64,000 nt of DNA from assembly GCA_963824395.1 (NCBI GenBank), contig CAWGPF010000001.1, positions 2,542,001 to 2,606,000 of the forward strand, in the 5' to 3' direction. Made by a program: the position numbers and the translations under genes. The first letter of the stretch is position 1. Every line of letters begins with the position of its first letter. Source of the DNA: 13-2-20CM-66-19 sp963824395 (GTDB taxonomy: Bacteria > Pseudomonadota > Gammaproteobacteria > Steroidobacterales > Steroidobacteraceae). Positions 25,318 to 33,788 of the stretch are shown here, piece by piece. Under the pieces are notes generated by a model that searched no databases, was not told the DNA's origin, and was given only the letters and a program-made list of their open reading frames with translations.

Positions 25318-26838
25318 ATGAACCGCAGCCAACGCTCCAGCTCTTTTGCACTCCTGCTCCTTAGCGCCGCACTGCTCGCGAGCGGCACGGTGCACGCCGC
25401 GGCCGACGAAGACGCGCGCCTCGACGCGCTGCAGCAGCAGCTCGCACAGATGCAGGCGACGCTGCAGCAGCTGGCGGATGAGAACCGCGCGCTGCGCCAG
25501 CACGAGCAGGAAGTCGACAGGAAGCTCGCGGCGCTCGGCGCACCCGCGGGCGGCACCGCTGCCGCTGCGGCCCTCGTGCAGGCGCCCGCGGCGGCGCCGG
25601 CCGCGGGCGCAGCGCCGAATGCTTCAGCTCTGCCGGCCGGCTCGGCCATGCCTGCCGACACCAGCGTGCCGGGGACCAACCCGCTCGGCAGCTTCGCCAA
25701 CGGCTTGCGGCTGTGGGGTTACGGCGAGGTGTACTACACGCTCCCGACGAGTGATCGGCGCGAGTCGCAGTTCGACCTGGCGCGCGCGGTCTTTGGCATT
25801 GGCTACAGGTTCGACGACCGCACCGAGTTCAACTCCGAGTACGAGGTCGAGCACGCCGTGGCCTCCGCCGATGACGTCGGTGAGTTCGAGGTGGAGCAGT
25901 TCTACGTCGACCGGCGCCTGAACGATGCGGTGACGGTGCGCGCCGGCCTGTTCCTCATGCCCTTCGGCCTCCTCAATGAGCACCACGAGCCGACCAACTT
26001 CTACGGCGTGCAGCGCAACTTCGTCGAGACGCTCATCATCCCGAGCACCTGGCGCGAGGGCGGCTTCAACCTGCACGGTGACACCGCGGCCGGCTTCTCC
26101 TGGAACGTCGGACTGACGACCGGGTTCGATCTGTCCAGGTGGGACTTCGCGCCCGAGTTCCCGCCTTACCGCAACGCCCTCGGTCTCGAGGACAGCGACA
26201 TCGCCCCGCTGCAGGCCTCGCACCAGGAACTGGCGCTCGCCAATGCGCGCCATTTGTCGCAGTACCTGGCGCTCGGCTACTACGGGGTCCCGGGACTCAC
26301 CCTGGGGGCGGCCATCAGCAGCGGCGATGCAGTGCCGGTGCCGGCGCCGCCGAATGCCCCGATCCCCGGCAATCAGCGCGTCACGCTCTGGGAGGCGCAC
26401 GCACGCTGGATGCCCTCGCGCTGGGACCTCTCGGCTCTGTACGCGCGCGGCAGCATCAGCAACTCGGGCCTGGCGAACGCGAGCAACCCCGGTTCTCCGA
26501 ACCCGATCCCGGCGTCCTTCTACGGCTACTACTTCCAGGGCGCGTACGAGCTGTGGAGCCACGGGGACTACAAGTTCAACCCATTCGTGCGCTGGGAGCG
26601 CTACAACATGGGGGCCAGCTACGCTGGCACCAGCGGCCCGGTGCTGCCGGTGGGCGAGGTGCCGCTGTCGGCGGCGCCCGGGGACTACGGCCTGTGGCCT
26701 CTCAATCACGACCGCGTGTGGACGCTGGGCGCGAACTTCTATATCGGCCCGCACCTGGTGCTGAAGAGCGACTACCAGTGGTTCCAGGAGAACGTGAACT
26801 TCAAGCGCTTCGACCTCGGGCTCGGGGTCGCTTTCTAG
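25318..26838 (+). CDS. Porin O/P-like outer-membrane porin with N-terminal coiled coil
   Basis: A 506-residue exported protein. The signal peptide ends near TVHAAADE; residues about 35-75 form a coiled coil (LDALQQQLAQMQATLQQL, then ENRALRQHEQEVDRKL), followed by an Ala/Pro linker. The barrel resembles the phosphate-selective porin family (VRAGLFLMPFGLLNEHHEP, YGVQRNFVE, LKSDYQWFQENVNF) and ends in a C-terminal phenylalanine strand (FDLGLGVAF). It follows the di-haem peroxidase by 48 bases and probably shares its transcript. The solute is unknown. Confidence 0.85.
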   Translation: MNRSQRSSSFALLLLSAALLASGTVHAAADEDARLDALQQQLAQMQATLQQLADENRALRQHEQEVDRKLAALGAPAGGTAAAAALVQAPAAAPAAGAAPNASALPAGSAMPADTSVPGTNPLGSFANGLRLWGYGEVYYTLPTSDRRESQFDLARAVFGIGYRFDDRTEFNSEYEVEHAVASADDVGEFEVEQFYVDRRLNDAVTVRAGLFLMPFGLLNEHHEPTNFYGVQRNFVETLIIPSTWREGGFNLHGDTAAGFSWNVGLTTGFDLSRWDFAPEFPPYRNALGLEDSDIAPLQASHQELALANARHLSQYLALGYYGVPGLTLGAAISSGDAVPVPAPPNAPIPGNQRVTLWEAHARWMPSRWDLSALYARGSISNSGLANASNPGSPNPIPASFYGYYFQGAYELWSHGDYKFNPFVRWERYNMGASYAGTSGPVLPVGEVPLSAAPGDYGLWPLNHDRVWTLGANFYIGPHLVLKSDYQWFQENVNFKRFDLGLGVAF

Positions 26839-26854
26839 CGGGGACCAGCTGCTT

Positions 26855-28951
26855 TCAGCGCTCGGCGCGCAGCACCACTTCCTCGGGCTCGTTGACGAAG
26901 TAGCCCTGGATGTACTGCACGCCGACCTGCCACAGCACCGCCATGGTGTTGGCGTCCTCGACGCGCTCGGCGATCGTCTGGATGCCGTGCTTGCGGGCCG
27001 CCGCCACGAGCAGGCGCACCTGCTGCTGCAGCTCCGGGTCACCGGCGAGCCCCTGCACCAGGGTGCCGTCGATCTTGACGAAGTCGAGCGGCACGGACTC
27101 GAGCGTGCCGATGCTGTTGCGCCCGGAGCCGAAGCCCTCGAGCGCGAAGCGGAAGCGCCGCTCGCGCAGCGCCGCGGCCAGCGCCTTGATCTCCGGCACA
27201 TGGCTCGCGGCGCCTTCCTCGGTGACCTGGAAACACAGCCGCTGCGGCTCGGCACGGCTGTTGCGCAGATGATTGTCGAGCCACTCGAGGAATGCGCCGT
27301 CACGCGCGGTCTCGCGTGACAGGCGCACGAACAGGCACTGCGGCTTCTTCTGCGCGGCAAAGGACAGCGACGCCCCCACCACCCAGCGGTCGATGTTCTT
27401 CAGCAAGTCATTGCGGCCGGCGGCCGCCATGAACTCACTCGGCAGCACTTCCTTGCCCTGCTGATCGATCATGCGGACCAGCACGTCGAACATGCCCGGG
27501 TCCTCGCCCTGCAGGCTCGCGATCGGCTGCTGCACCAGGCGGAAGCGGTTCTCCATGAGCGCCGCCTTGATGTGCTTGACCCACACCTGGTCGTAGGACA
27601 TGACGCGGCTGTCGTTGTCCGCGCGATCGGAAATGATGCTCTGGTTGCCGCCGCGCGCGCTGCCCTTGCGGTTGCTCTCGATCGCATCCTGGATGACCGC
27701 ATCGAGCTGCGGATCCCCCGGGGACACCACCGACAGACCGATGGTGCAGGTGACCGAGACCGACTTGTCGCGGATGCGCATGACGTGGCGCTGCACGCGC
27801 GCCAGCACCCGCTCGCTCCAGGCGCTGATGTCGTGCTCGTTGCCGCGCTCGAGCAGCACGAGAAAGCGCACGCCGCCGAAGCGCCCGGCGATCTCCTTCG
27901 GATGCAGCGTCTCCCTGAGCAGGCGCGCCACCTCGGTCACGACCTCCTCGCTCGCGGTCGCCCCGACCACGCGCTCCAGGGCGGCGAACTTGTCAATGCG
28001 GACCAGCGCAAGACAGCGCATGCCGCCGGGGGAGGGCGTAGCGAGCCGTTCGGCCAGCGAGTCGAGCAGTTCCGGGCGACGCATGAGACCGGCGGCAGGC
28101 TCCGGGCGCTGCGGCACGGGCGGTGGCAGGTAGTGCTCCTCGCGCGGCCGCGAGGGCACGACCAGGCGCACCGAGGACTCACCCTCGTGCTGCCCGAGCG
28201 CGAGGGTGATCTCCAGCGGCAGCACGGTGCCATCGGTGAGCAGCGCGTTGGCGCGCAGCGCGTGATCGCTCCAGCGTCCCTGCTGACAGGCCGCCAGCGC
28301 CCCGCGCAGCGCAGCGTGCGTGGACTCCTCGAACAGGTCCATCACCGGCTGGCCGGCGATGCCGTCCTCGACGCCGTAGAGTTCGTGCCAGGCGGGGTTG
28401 GCGTCCGTGACGATGCCTTCCTGTACCTGGATGATCGCGTCGTTGGAGCGCTGCAGCACCACGTCGAGCTGGCTGCGGGCATCGTGCGCCGACTTCTGCG
28501 TGCTATCGAGCGCACGCTCGGTGCGGAACACGCGCAGCTCGCGCAGCACCACCGCCCGCAGACGCTCGGGGCTTGCCAGCGTGACGACGTCACGCGCGCC
28601 GCGCTCGAGCGCCGCGGCGATCAGCGCCTCATCGATCGCAGGCGCGAGCAGCAGCAGCGGCACGGCGGGGGCGAACTGGTCGCGGACGCCGGCCGCAGGT
28701 GCCAGCTCGGCGGCGGTGCCGGCGACCTGGATCAGAAGTTCGGGGTTGATCTGCGTGAGCGCATCGCCGAGGTCACGTACCGCCGGGATCCAGGTGCAGT
28801 GCACGGGATGGCCGGCGCGCCGCAGCACGCTGTTGATGGCTTCAACGGGGTCGCGTGCGGAGCTCAGCACGATGAGCGGAACGGCGCTCGGCTCGGTCAA
28901 TTCGATCTCCACGGTGGGCGCGCAGCAACTGTCGATTCTAGCACCGGCCAC
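26855..28951 (-). CDS. fimX: FimX-like REC/PAS/degenerate GGDEF-EAL protein
   Basis: A 698-residue protein with the domain order of FimX: receiver-like (about 20-140), PAS (about 160-265), GGDEF-like (about 290-435) and EAL-like (about 455-698). The GGDEF motif is replaced by GGVRF (359-363). The EAL motif is replaced by DVLVRM (489-494) and the later DDFGTG by EGFGSG-type sequence (about 604-609), so neither cyclase nor diesterase activity is expected; it probably binds c-di-GMP. The end QYIQGYFVNEP is FimX-like. FimX controls type IV pili. GTG 28912 is an alternative start. Confidence 0.85.
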   Translation of the reverse strand: MAGARIDSCCAPTVEIELTEPSAVPLIVLSSARDPVEAINSVLRRAGHPVHCTWIPAVRDLGDALTQINPELLIQVAGTAAELAPAAGVRDQFAPAVPLLLLAPAIDEALIAAALERGARDVVTLASPERLRAVVLRELRVFRTERALDSTQKSAHDARSQLDVVLQRSNDAIIQVQEGIVTDANPAWHELYGVEDGIAGQPVMDLFEESTHAALRGALAACQQGRWSDHALRANALLTDGTVLPLEITLALGQHEGESSVRLVVPSRPREEHYLPPPVPQRPEPAAGLMRRPELLDSLAERLATPSPGGMRCLALVRIDKFAALERVVGATASEEVVTEVARLLRETLHPKEIAGRFGGVRFLVLLERGNEHDISAWSERVLARVQRHVMRIRDKSVSVTCTIGLSVVSPGDPQLDAVIQDAIESNRKGSARGGNQSIISDRADNDSRVMSYDQVWVKHIKAALMENRFRLVQQPIASLQGEDPGMFDVLVRMIDQQGKEVLPSEFMAAAGRNDLLKNIDRWVVGASLSFAAQKKPQCLFVRLSRETARDGAFLEWLDNHLRNSRAEPQRLCFQVTEEGAASHVPEIKALAAALRERRFRFALEGFGSGRNSIGTLESVPLDFVKIDGTLVQGLAGDPELQQQVRLLVAAARKHGIQTIAERVEDANTMAVLWQVGVQYIQGYFVNEPEEVVLRAER

Positions 28952-28993
28952 GCGCCGTCCCGCGTGAGCGATGTCGCGAAAAAAAGCCCCTGG

Positions 28994-29803
28994 CTAGCTG
29001 AGATCCTCGGCGCCGAGCTCGCGCAGGAGACGCGCGCTGAGCCCCTCCTCACACAGGAGCACGCACTTGGTGAGGGCGTCGGCCGTCATCGCATCGCGTG
29101 CGCGTACCGCGGCGTACTCGCGGATGGCGGGCGCTGCCGCGCCGCGCACGTAATAGCCGCGATGCCCGCCCGGGGCGCACGCGGCGGCGCGCGCGCTCAC
29201 CGCGACCGCCGCCTCATTAAGGGGCAAGCGGCGATAGTCGCCGCGGCTGTGCCGCAGCAGGAGCGTCTCCCCGGGTGCGCCAAACACCCGCAGGTCCCCG
29301 CCCGCGTTCACGAGCCCGGCGCTGCAGCCGGCGTCCCGCAGTGCCTGCACCGCGCCATCCACCGCGAAGCCCTTGGCGATCCCTCCGAGGTCCAGCTGCA
29401 CCGGCACGCGCGCTTCGACGAGCGGCTGCGGGTCCTCGCGGAGCACCAGGTCGGCGAGGCATCCCGGCGCCTGCGGCAGGCACGGATCGAAGACGCCCTC
29501 GCTCAAAGTGTGCAGGCGCTGCGCAAAGCGCAGCAGCGTCAGGGTCGATGCCTCTACAGGCACCGCCTGGCCGCAGCGGGCCTCGTTGATCCGCGCCACA
29601 TCGCTGCCGGGCTGCGTGGGATGGAGCGTGCGGGACACTGCCGCCACCGCCGCAAAGGCGCTCGTGATCCCGTGCTCCAGGGTGTCCTCGTGCACGGCGC
29701 GTGCCTCGATGGCAACCCAGGTGCCCATCCCGATGCGCAGGCGGCGCGCGCACCGCAGGCGGGCGGGGTCATCGTCGGGGCGGGCCTCGGGGAGCGGCTG
29801 CAT
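28994..29803 (-). CDS. apbE: FAD:protein FMN transferase (ApbE family)
   Basis: Transfers FMN from FAD onto a threonine of extracytoplasmic flavoproteins. The 269-residue protein shows MGTWVAIEARA, the cofactor/metal motif LDLGGIAKGFAVDGA, AGLVNAGGDLRVFG and the C-terminal AMTADALTKCVLL. The frame is open to 29863, but a start there would place the Fur-like box inside the gene; ATG 29803 (MQPLPEARPDDD) is preferred. That start lacks a clear signal peptide or lipobox, so localisation is uncertain. The divergent neighbour is an FMN-binding protein, its likely substrate. Confidence 0.9.
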   Translation of the reverse strand: MQPLPEARPDDDPARLRCARRLRIGMGTWVAIEARAVHEDTLEHGITSAFAAVAAVSRTLHPTQPGSDVARINEARCGQAVPVEASTLTLLRFAQRLHTLSEGVFDPCLPQAPGCLADLVLREDPQPLVEARVPVQLDLGGIAKGFAVDGAVQALRDAGCSAGLVNAGGDLRVFGAPGETLLLRHSRGDYRRLPLNEAAVAVSARAAACAPGGHRGYYVRGAAAPAIREYAAVRARDAMTADALTKCVLLCEEGLSARLLRELGAEDLS

Positions 29804-29844
29804 CGGGGCACGCAGGGCGAGGGGGAGGGCGGATATGATACAGT

Positions 29845-29866
29845 AATTAAGAATCATTCGCATTTA
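29845..29866 (+). promoter_or_regulatory. Fur-box-like site between apbE and the FMN-binding protein gene
   Basis: The core AAGAATCATTCGCATT (29849-29864) differs at one base from the site at 23767-23782 and has the same orientation. It sits in the divergent region between apbE (minus) and the FMN-binding gene (plus, ATG 29887), so a single bound repressor could shut off both. Confidence 0.65.
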
Positions 29867-29886
29867 ACGGAAAGCCCCGACTTGCC

Positions 29887-30456
29887 ATGAAACCCGTGGA
29901 TGGCGCTCCCTTAGGCTGGCTCGGCCTGCTCGCGGCCCTCACGGCCGCCCCGGTGCCGGTCGTCATTGCCGCCGACTATCTCTCGGTGGAGGGCGCGCAG
30001 CGGGCGCTGTTCCCCGCGGCCGATCAGTTCACCGAGCTCGTGCTGGCGCTCGATCCGGCGCAGCGCGAGCGCGTGCAGGCGCTCGCCGGGGCACAGCCGC
30101 CGCATCGCAGCCTGCGGGCCTTCCGGGCGCTCAAGGGAGCCGAGCTCCTCGGCTACGTGTTCATCGATGAGGTGATCGGCAAGGAGGACTTCATCACCTA
30201 CGCGGCCGCCATCGATACCCGCGGCAAACTCGGGGCGCTGGAGGTCATGAGCTATCGCGAGAGCCATGGCGGGGAGATCCGCGCCCCGGCCTGGCGGCGC
30301 CAGTTCGCGGGCCGCGGGGATCTGGGTGAGCTTAAGGTGGCGACCGACATCAAGAACATCGCCGGCGCGACGCTCTCGAGCGAGCACGTCACGCAGGGAG
30401 TGCGCTGGCTCGTGGCGCTGTGGCAGGTCGCGCTGCAGCCGGCCACGGCAGGCTAG
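29887..30456 (+). CDS. Exported FMN-binding domain protein
   Basis: A 189-residue protein with an N-terminal hydrophobic segment (LGWLGLLAALTAAPVPVV) that is a signal peptide or anchor. The C-terminal half is an FMN-binding (NqrC/RnfG-type) domain. Landmarks are GYVFIDEVIGKEDFITYAAAI, VMSYRESHGGEI and the flavinylation-like motif NIAGATLSSEHV, whose threonine would carry FMN. The usual acidic residue before that motif is shifted (TDIKNIAGAT). Its apbE neighbour supports covalent flavinylation; a downstream membrane protein may supply electrons. Confidence 0.85.
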   Translation: MKPVDGAPLGWLGLLAALTAAPVPVVIAADYLSVEGAQRALFPAADQFTELVLALDPAQRERVQALAGAQPPHRSLRAFRALKGAELLGYVFIDEVIGKEDFITYAAAIDTRGKLGALEVMSYRESHGGEIRAPAWRRQFAGRGDLGELKVATDIKNIAGATLSSEHVTQGVRWLVALWQVALQPATAG

Positions 30457-30461
30457 CGGCC

Positions 30462-30935
30462 GTGACCCACCTGCACGCGACGCCCGGGCAGCTCGCGGCA
30501 CGTGCCGCGCAGCGCGTGCCGATGTCGCGCGCTACGCGTGCTGCGATCCTCACCGTGTGCTCGCTCCTGTGGCTCACGGGCGCGCTATGGCTGATTGCTC
30601 ACGAGTTGTTCCCCGCGCACAACGAGTTCGGCGCCTTGCCCAATCCCTGGGAGGCACCGCTCATGCGCGTGCACGGCCTGATCGCGGTGGCGGCGGTGTT
30701 CGCCTTCGGCTGGGTCGGGGCCGGACACATCCTGGCGCGCTGGTCCGCGGCCCGCAACCGCCTCTCGGGGCTGTGGCTGCTCGGCTTCGCCGCGGTGCTC
30801 GTGGTGTCCGGTTACGCGCTTTACTACAGCACCGGCAGCCTGCACAGCGGCGCGGCCAGCGTGCACACGTGGCTCGGGCTCGCCGCTATTTTCGCAGCCC
30901 TGGCGCACTGGCTGCGCATCCGCGCCGGCACCTGA
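30462..30935 (+). CDS. Four-helix membrane protein, possible b-type cytochrome
   Basis: A 157-residue membrane protein with four predicted helices, roughly TVCSLLWLTGALWLIAHE, MRVHGLIAVAAVFAFGW, LWLLGFAAVLVVSGYAL and HTWLGLAAIFAALAHW. Histidines lie at helix ends (IAHE, RVHG, GAGH, SVHTW, LAHW), a pattern compatible with haem b ligation as in DUF4405/cytochrome b-like proteins. GTG 30462 starts five bases after the FMN-binding gene; ATG 30522 is a possible later start. I infer that it passes electrons from the membrane to the flavoprotein. Confidence 0.65.
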   Translation: MTHLHATPGQLAARAAQRVPMSRATRAAILTVCSLLWLTGALWLIAHELFPAHNEFGALPNPWEAPLMRVHGLIAVAAVFAFGWVGAGHILARWSAARNRLSGLWLLGFAAVLVVSGYALYYSTGSLHSGAASVHTWLGLAAIFAALAHWLRIRAGT

Positions 30936-31044
30936 AAGGGTGCCTGGCCGGGCGCGCTGGCGGCCTCAAAGCGATGCCGTTATCATACGCGGCCCTTTGA
31001 GCCGGCCGCGCCTTCTGCGGCCCAACACCGCGAGATCCTCAGAC

Positions 31045-31614
31045 ATGGCCAGCTACTCCACCAGCGAAATCCGCGGGGGCATGAAACTGCTGCTCGACGG
31101 CGACCCGTACGCGGTGATCGACAACGAATTCGTCAAGCCCGGCAAGGGCCAGGCGTTCAACCGCATCAAGGTGCGCAACCTCAAGACCGGCCGCACCATC
31201 GAGCGCACCTTCCGCTCCGGGGAGTCGCTCGAGGCAGCCGATGTGGTCGACACCGACATGCAGTACCTCTACCAGGACGGGGACTTCTGGCACTTCATGG
31301 TGCCGGACAGCTTCGAGCAATACACCGCCGGCAAGAGCGCCGTGGGCGAGGGCGCGCAGTGGCTCAAAGACGGCGTGATCTGCGTCGTCACGCTGTGGAA
31401 CAACGTGCCGCTGGTGGTGACGCCCCCGCCGCACATCGAGCTGAAGATCATCGAAACCGACCCGGGACTGCGTGGCGACACCGCCACCGGCGGCCAGAAG
31501 CCCGCCAAGCTTGAGACCGGGGCGGTGGTGCGCGTACCGTTGTTCATCAACGAAGGCGAAGTGATCCGCATCGACACGCGCTCCGGTGAGTACATCTCGC
31601 GCGCCAAGCAGTAA
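31045..31614 (+). CDS. efp: Translation elongation factor P
   Basis: Relieves ribosome stalling at polyproline. The 189-residue protein has the three beta-barrel domains of EF-P: the N-terminal KOW domain with the loop VKPGKGQAFNRIKVRN containing Lys34, the OB domain starting near TERTFRSGE-type sequence (here IERTFRSGESLEAAD), and the C-terminal domain with GDTATGGQKPAKLETG and GEYISRAKQ. Lys34 with a KPGKGQA loop is the type lysylated by EpmA, and epmA lies 2.2 kb downstream on the other strand. ATG 31045 is the family start. Confidence 0.97.
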   Translation: MASYSTSEIRGGMKLLLDGDPYAVIDNEFVKPGKGQAFNRIKVRNLKTGRTIERTFRSGESLEAADVVDTDMQYLYQDGDFWHFMVPDSFEQYTAGKSAVGEGAQWLKDGVICVVTLWNNVPLVVTPPPHIELKIIETDPGLRGDTATGGQKPAKLETGAVVRVPLFINEGEVIRIDTRSGEYISRAKQ

Positions 31615-31666
31615 ACGGCGAGCCCGCTCAGACGTTGGGTAAGGCTCGGTCAGGCAAGAGGTTCTC

Positions 31667-32332
31667 ATGGGTTTGCGTCCGCAGCTGTTCGCCCTCCTCG
31701 CACTGCTCGCCGTGGTGCCCGCGGCTCACGCCCAGTACTACGGCCCGTACGGCGCCCCGGAAACGCGCCCGGTGCAGTTCTATGTGATGGGCGGCTTCAG
31801 CCAGCCGGTCGGCTACACGAACTCGATCCTGCAGGGCGGCTATGACCTCGGCTTCGGCGTGGCGCTGCGCCAGCCCGACAGCCCGCTGGCGCTGCGCCTG
31901 GAGATCAACTACGCCAACAACAACGCCACCCACGCGCTCATCGACCAGGGCTCCTCGGAGACCGGTCTGCAGATCACCGGCGGCTGGGCGGAGACCTGGT
32001 CGTTCACGGCCAACGGGGAGTACCGCGTCCACTTCGGGCCCGGCGTATACGGCTACGTGATCGGCGGCATCGGCGCCTACTACACGCAGATCTCCCTCAC
32101 CCAGTACGGCTACGGTTACGTGTGCGACCCGTGGTGGGGCTTCTGCTACTTCGCGAGCGGGGATGTGATCGTGGCGCAGCACGATGACACCAAGTTCGGC
32201 TGGAACGCGGGGCTGGGCGTCGCGTTCCGGCTGCGCGGCACGCCGCAGATGTTCGTCGAGGCGCGCTACACCGAGATCGAGACGCCGCAGAAGTTCCAGT
32301 ACATCCCGATCACCTTCGGGGTGCGTTTCTAG
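31667..32332 (+). CDS. Outer-membrane beta-barrel protein (OmpW/OMP_b-brl type)
   Basis: A 221-residue exported protein. The signal peptide is MGLRPQLFALLALLAVVPAA followed by HAQ. The mature part starts with YYGPYGAPE and has alternating strands (VQFYVMGGFSQPVGYT, YDLGFGVALRQ, GVYGYVIGGIGAYYTQI), with a final strand ending in Phe (ITFGVRF), the signature of outer-membrane insertion. A Cys pair (CDPWWGFCYF) lies in a probable external loop. I cannot assign a function. Its TAG stop shares the CTAG at 32329-32332 with convergent rarD. Confidence 0.75.
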   Translation: MGLRPQLFALLALLAVVPAAHAQYYGPYGAPETRPVQFYVMGGFSQPVGYTNSILQGGYDLGFGVALRQPDSPLALRLEINYANNNATHALIDQGSSETGLQITGGWAETWSFTANGEYRVHFGPGVYGYVIGGIGAYYTQISLTQYGYGYVCDPWWGFCYFASGDVIVAQHDDTKFGWNAGLGVAFRLRGTPQMFVEARYTEIETPQKFQYIPITFGVRF

Positions 32333-33246
32333 GGGCTGCGCTCAGCCGCAGGCGCCGCCGCGGAGAGCCGCGCCCGCAGCACGCCGTCGAAGGCGTAGAT
32401 CGCCAGCGCCACCCAGATCACGACGAATCCTGCGGCCCGCGAGCCGTCGAAGCGTTCGTGGAACACGAGCACGCCGCACAGCAGCTGCAGGCTCGGCCCG
32501 ATGTACTGCAGCACACCAACCGTTGAGTACGGCAGCAGGCGCGCCGCGTAGGCGAACAGGAACAGCGGCACCGCGGTGATCAGACCGCTGCCGATCAGCA
32601 GCGCCGTCACCGCCGTCCCCGCGTGTCCGAAGCTGCCGCGGCCGGCGTGCTCGCACCACAACAGGTACGCCCCCGCCAGCGGCACGAGCAGCAGGGTCTC
32701 GGTCGCAAGTCCCGGCAGCGCCTCGACGCTGATTACCTTGCGCAGCAGTCCGTACAGGGAAAAGCTGCAGGCGAGGGTGAGTGCGATCCACGGCAGATGC
32801 CCGGCTTCGAAAGTGAGGTAGGCGACCCCGAGCGCGGCGAGCGCCACCGCCAGCCACTGCACCGGATTCAGCCGCTCGTGCAGCACGAAGATGCCGAGCA
32901 CCACGTTGATGAGCGGGTTGATGTAGTAGCCGAGGCTCGTATCGACGATGTGCCCGTGGCTCACCCCCCACACGTAGACGAGCCAGTTACCGCTGATGAG
33001 GAGCGCGGTGACGAGCAGGCGCGTGAGCAGCGGCGGGCGCAGGAAGATCGCCTTCAGGCTGCGCAGCTCACCGCGGCCGAGCATCCACAGGAGGATGAAG
33101 AGGCATGACCAGGTGATGCGGTGCGCGATCACCTGCGTCGCCGGCACCCCGCCCAAGGGGTGCAGGTAGATGGGGAACAGCCCCCAGATGGTAAACGCCA
33201 GGGCCCCGGCCAACAGGCCCCGCGAGGAGAGCCGCGCGGCTGTCAT
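32329..33246 (-). CDS. rarD: RarD-type EamA drug/metabolite transporter
   Basis: A 305-residue inner-membrane protein with about ten helices in two EamA repeats. The RarD hallmark is the N-terminal FTIWGLFPIYLHPLGGVPATQVIAHRITWS region, together with NWLVYVWGVSHGHIVDTSLGYYINPL and LQYIGPSLQLLCGVLVFHE further on (each quoted only as landmarks). RarD is associated with chloramphenicol sensitivity in enterics, but the transported solute is unknown. ATG 33246 overlaps the msrC stop (ATGA), so it is co-translated with msrC. Confidence 0.9.
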   Translation of the reverse strand: MTAARLSSRGLLAGALAFTIWGLFPIYLHPLGGVPATQVIAHRITWSCLFILLWMLGRGELRSLKAIFLRPPLLTRLLVTALLISGNWLVYVWGVSHGHIVDTSLGYYINPLINVVLGIFVLHERLNPVQWLAVALAALGVAYLTFEAGHLPWIALTLACSFSLYGLLRKVISVEALPGLATETLLLVPLAGAYLLWCEHAGRGSFGHAGTAVTALLIGSGLITAVPLFLFAYAARLLPYSTVGVLQYIGPSLQLLCGVLVFHERFDGSRAAGFVVIWVALAIYAFDGVLRARLSAAAPAAERSP

Positions 33247-33749
33247 GCAGCGGGCAGCGCGGGGGCGCTCGCCTCGAGGAAGCGGCGCGCGAGCTCGTTC
33301 AGTCCTGTGGCGTCGGCCGCATCGAAGCGCGCCGGCTGCGGACTGTCGATGTCGAGCACGCCAAGGAGCGCCGCGCCGCTGAACAGCGGAATCACGATCT
33401 CCGAGCGCGAGGCCGTATCGCAGGCGATATGCCCGGGAAAGGCGTGCACGTCGGGCACGATGAGCGTGCGCCGCTCGGCGGCCGCGGTGCCGCACACTCC
33501 CTTGCCGAGGCCGATGCGCACGCAGGCGGGCTTTCCCTGGAAGGGGCCGACCACGAGCTCGCCGGCCTTGAGGAAGTAGAAGCCCGCCCAGTTGACCTGC
33601 GGCAGGGCTTCGTAGATCAGCGCCGCGGTGTTGGCGGCGTTGGCTATGAAGTCGCGCTCGCCGGCCAGGAGTGCCGCGAGCTCCTGCGCGAGGCGCGCGT
33701 AGTCCGCGCCCTTGTCGGTGAATTCGTAGCGGCTGCTGGTGAAGCTCAT
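33243..33749 (-). CDS. msrC: Free methionine-(R)-sulfoxide reductase (GAF domain)
   Basis: A 168-residue GAF protein of the fRMsr family, which reduces free methionine-R-sulfoxide. Family marks are VNWAGFYFLKAGELVVGPFQGKPAC in pieces (ANWAGFY-like VNWAGFY; GPFQGKPACVRI), then GKGVCGTAA and FPGHIACDTASRSEIV, which supply the three cysteines of the redox cycle, and VLDIDSPQPARFD. Its stop overlaps the rarD start by four bases. It may contribute to oxidant defence along with the peroxidase and rubrerythrin genes of the window. Confidence 0.93.
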   Translation of the reverse strand: MSFTSSRYEFTDKGADYARLAQELAALLAGERDFIANAANTAALIYEALPQVNWAGFYFLKAGELVVGPFQGKPACVRIGLGKGVCGTAAAERRTLIVPDVHAFPGHIACDTASRSEIVIPLFSGAALLGVLDIDSPQPARFDAADATGLNELARRFLEASAPALPAA

Positions 33750-33788
33750 GGGCGGCAGGTCTGTCGGTGCGGCAGCGGGCGGCTATTC

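Noticed and set aside
27572..29890. 772-codon open frame on the plus strand opposite fimX and apbE
   Set aside because: It is an antisense shadow: arginine/alanine/histidine-rich with no domain pattern, while the minus strand has clear EAL/PAS and ApbE motifs.
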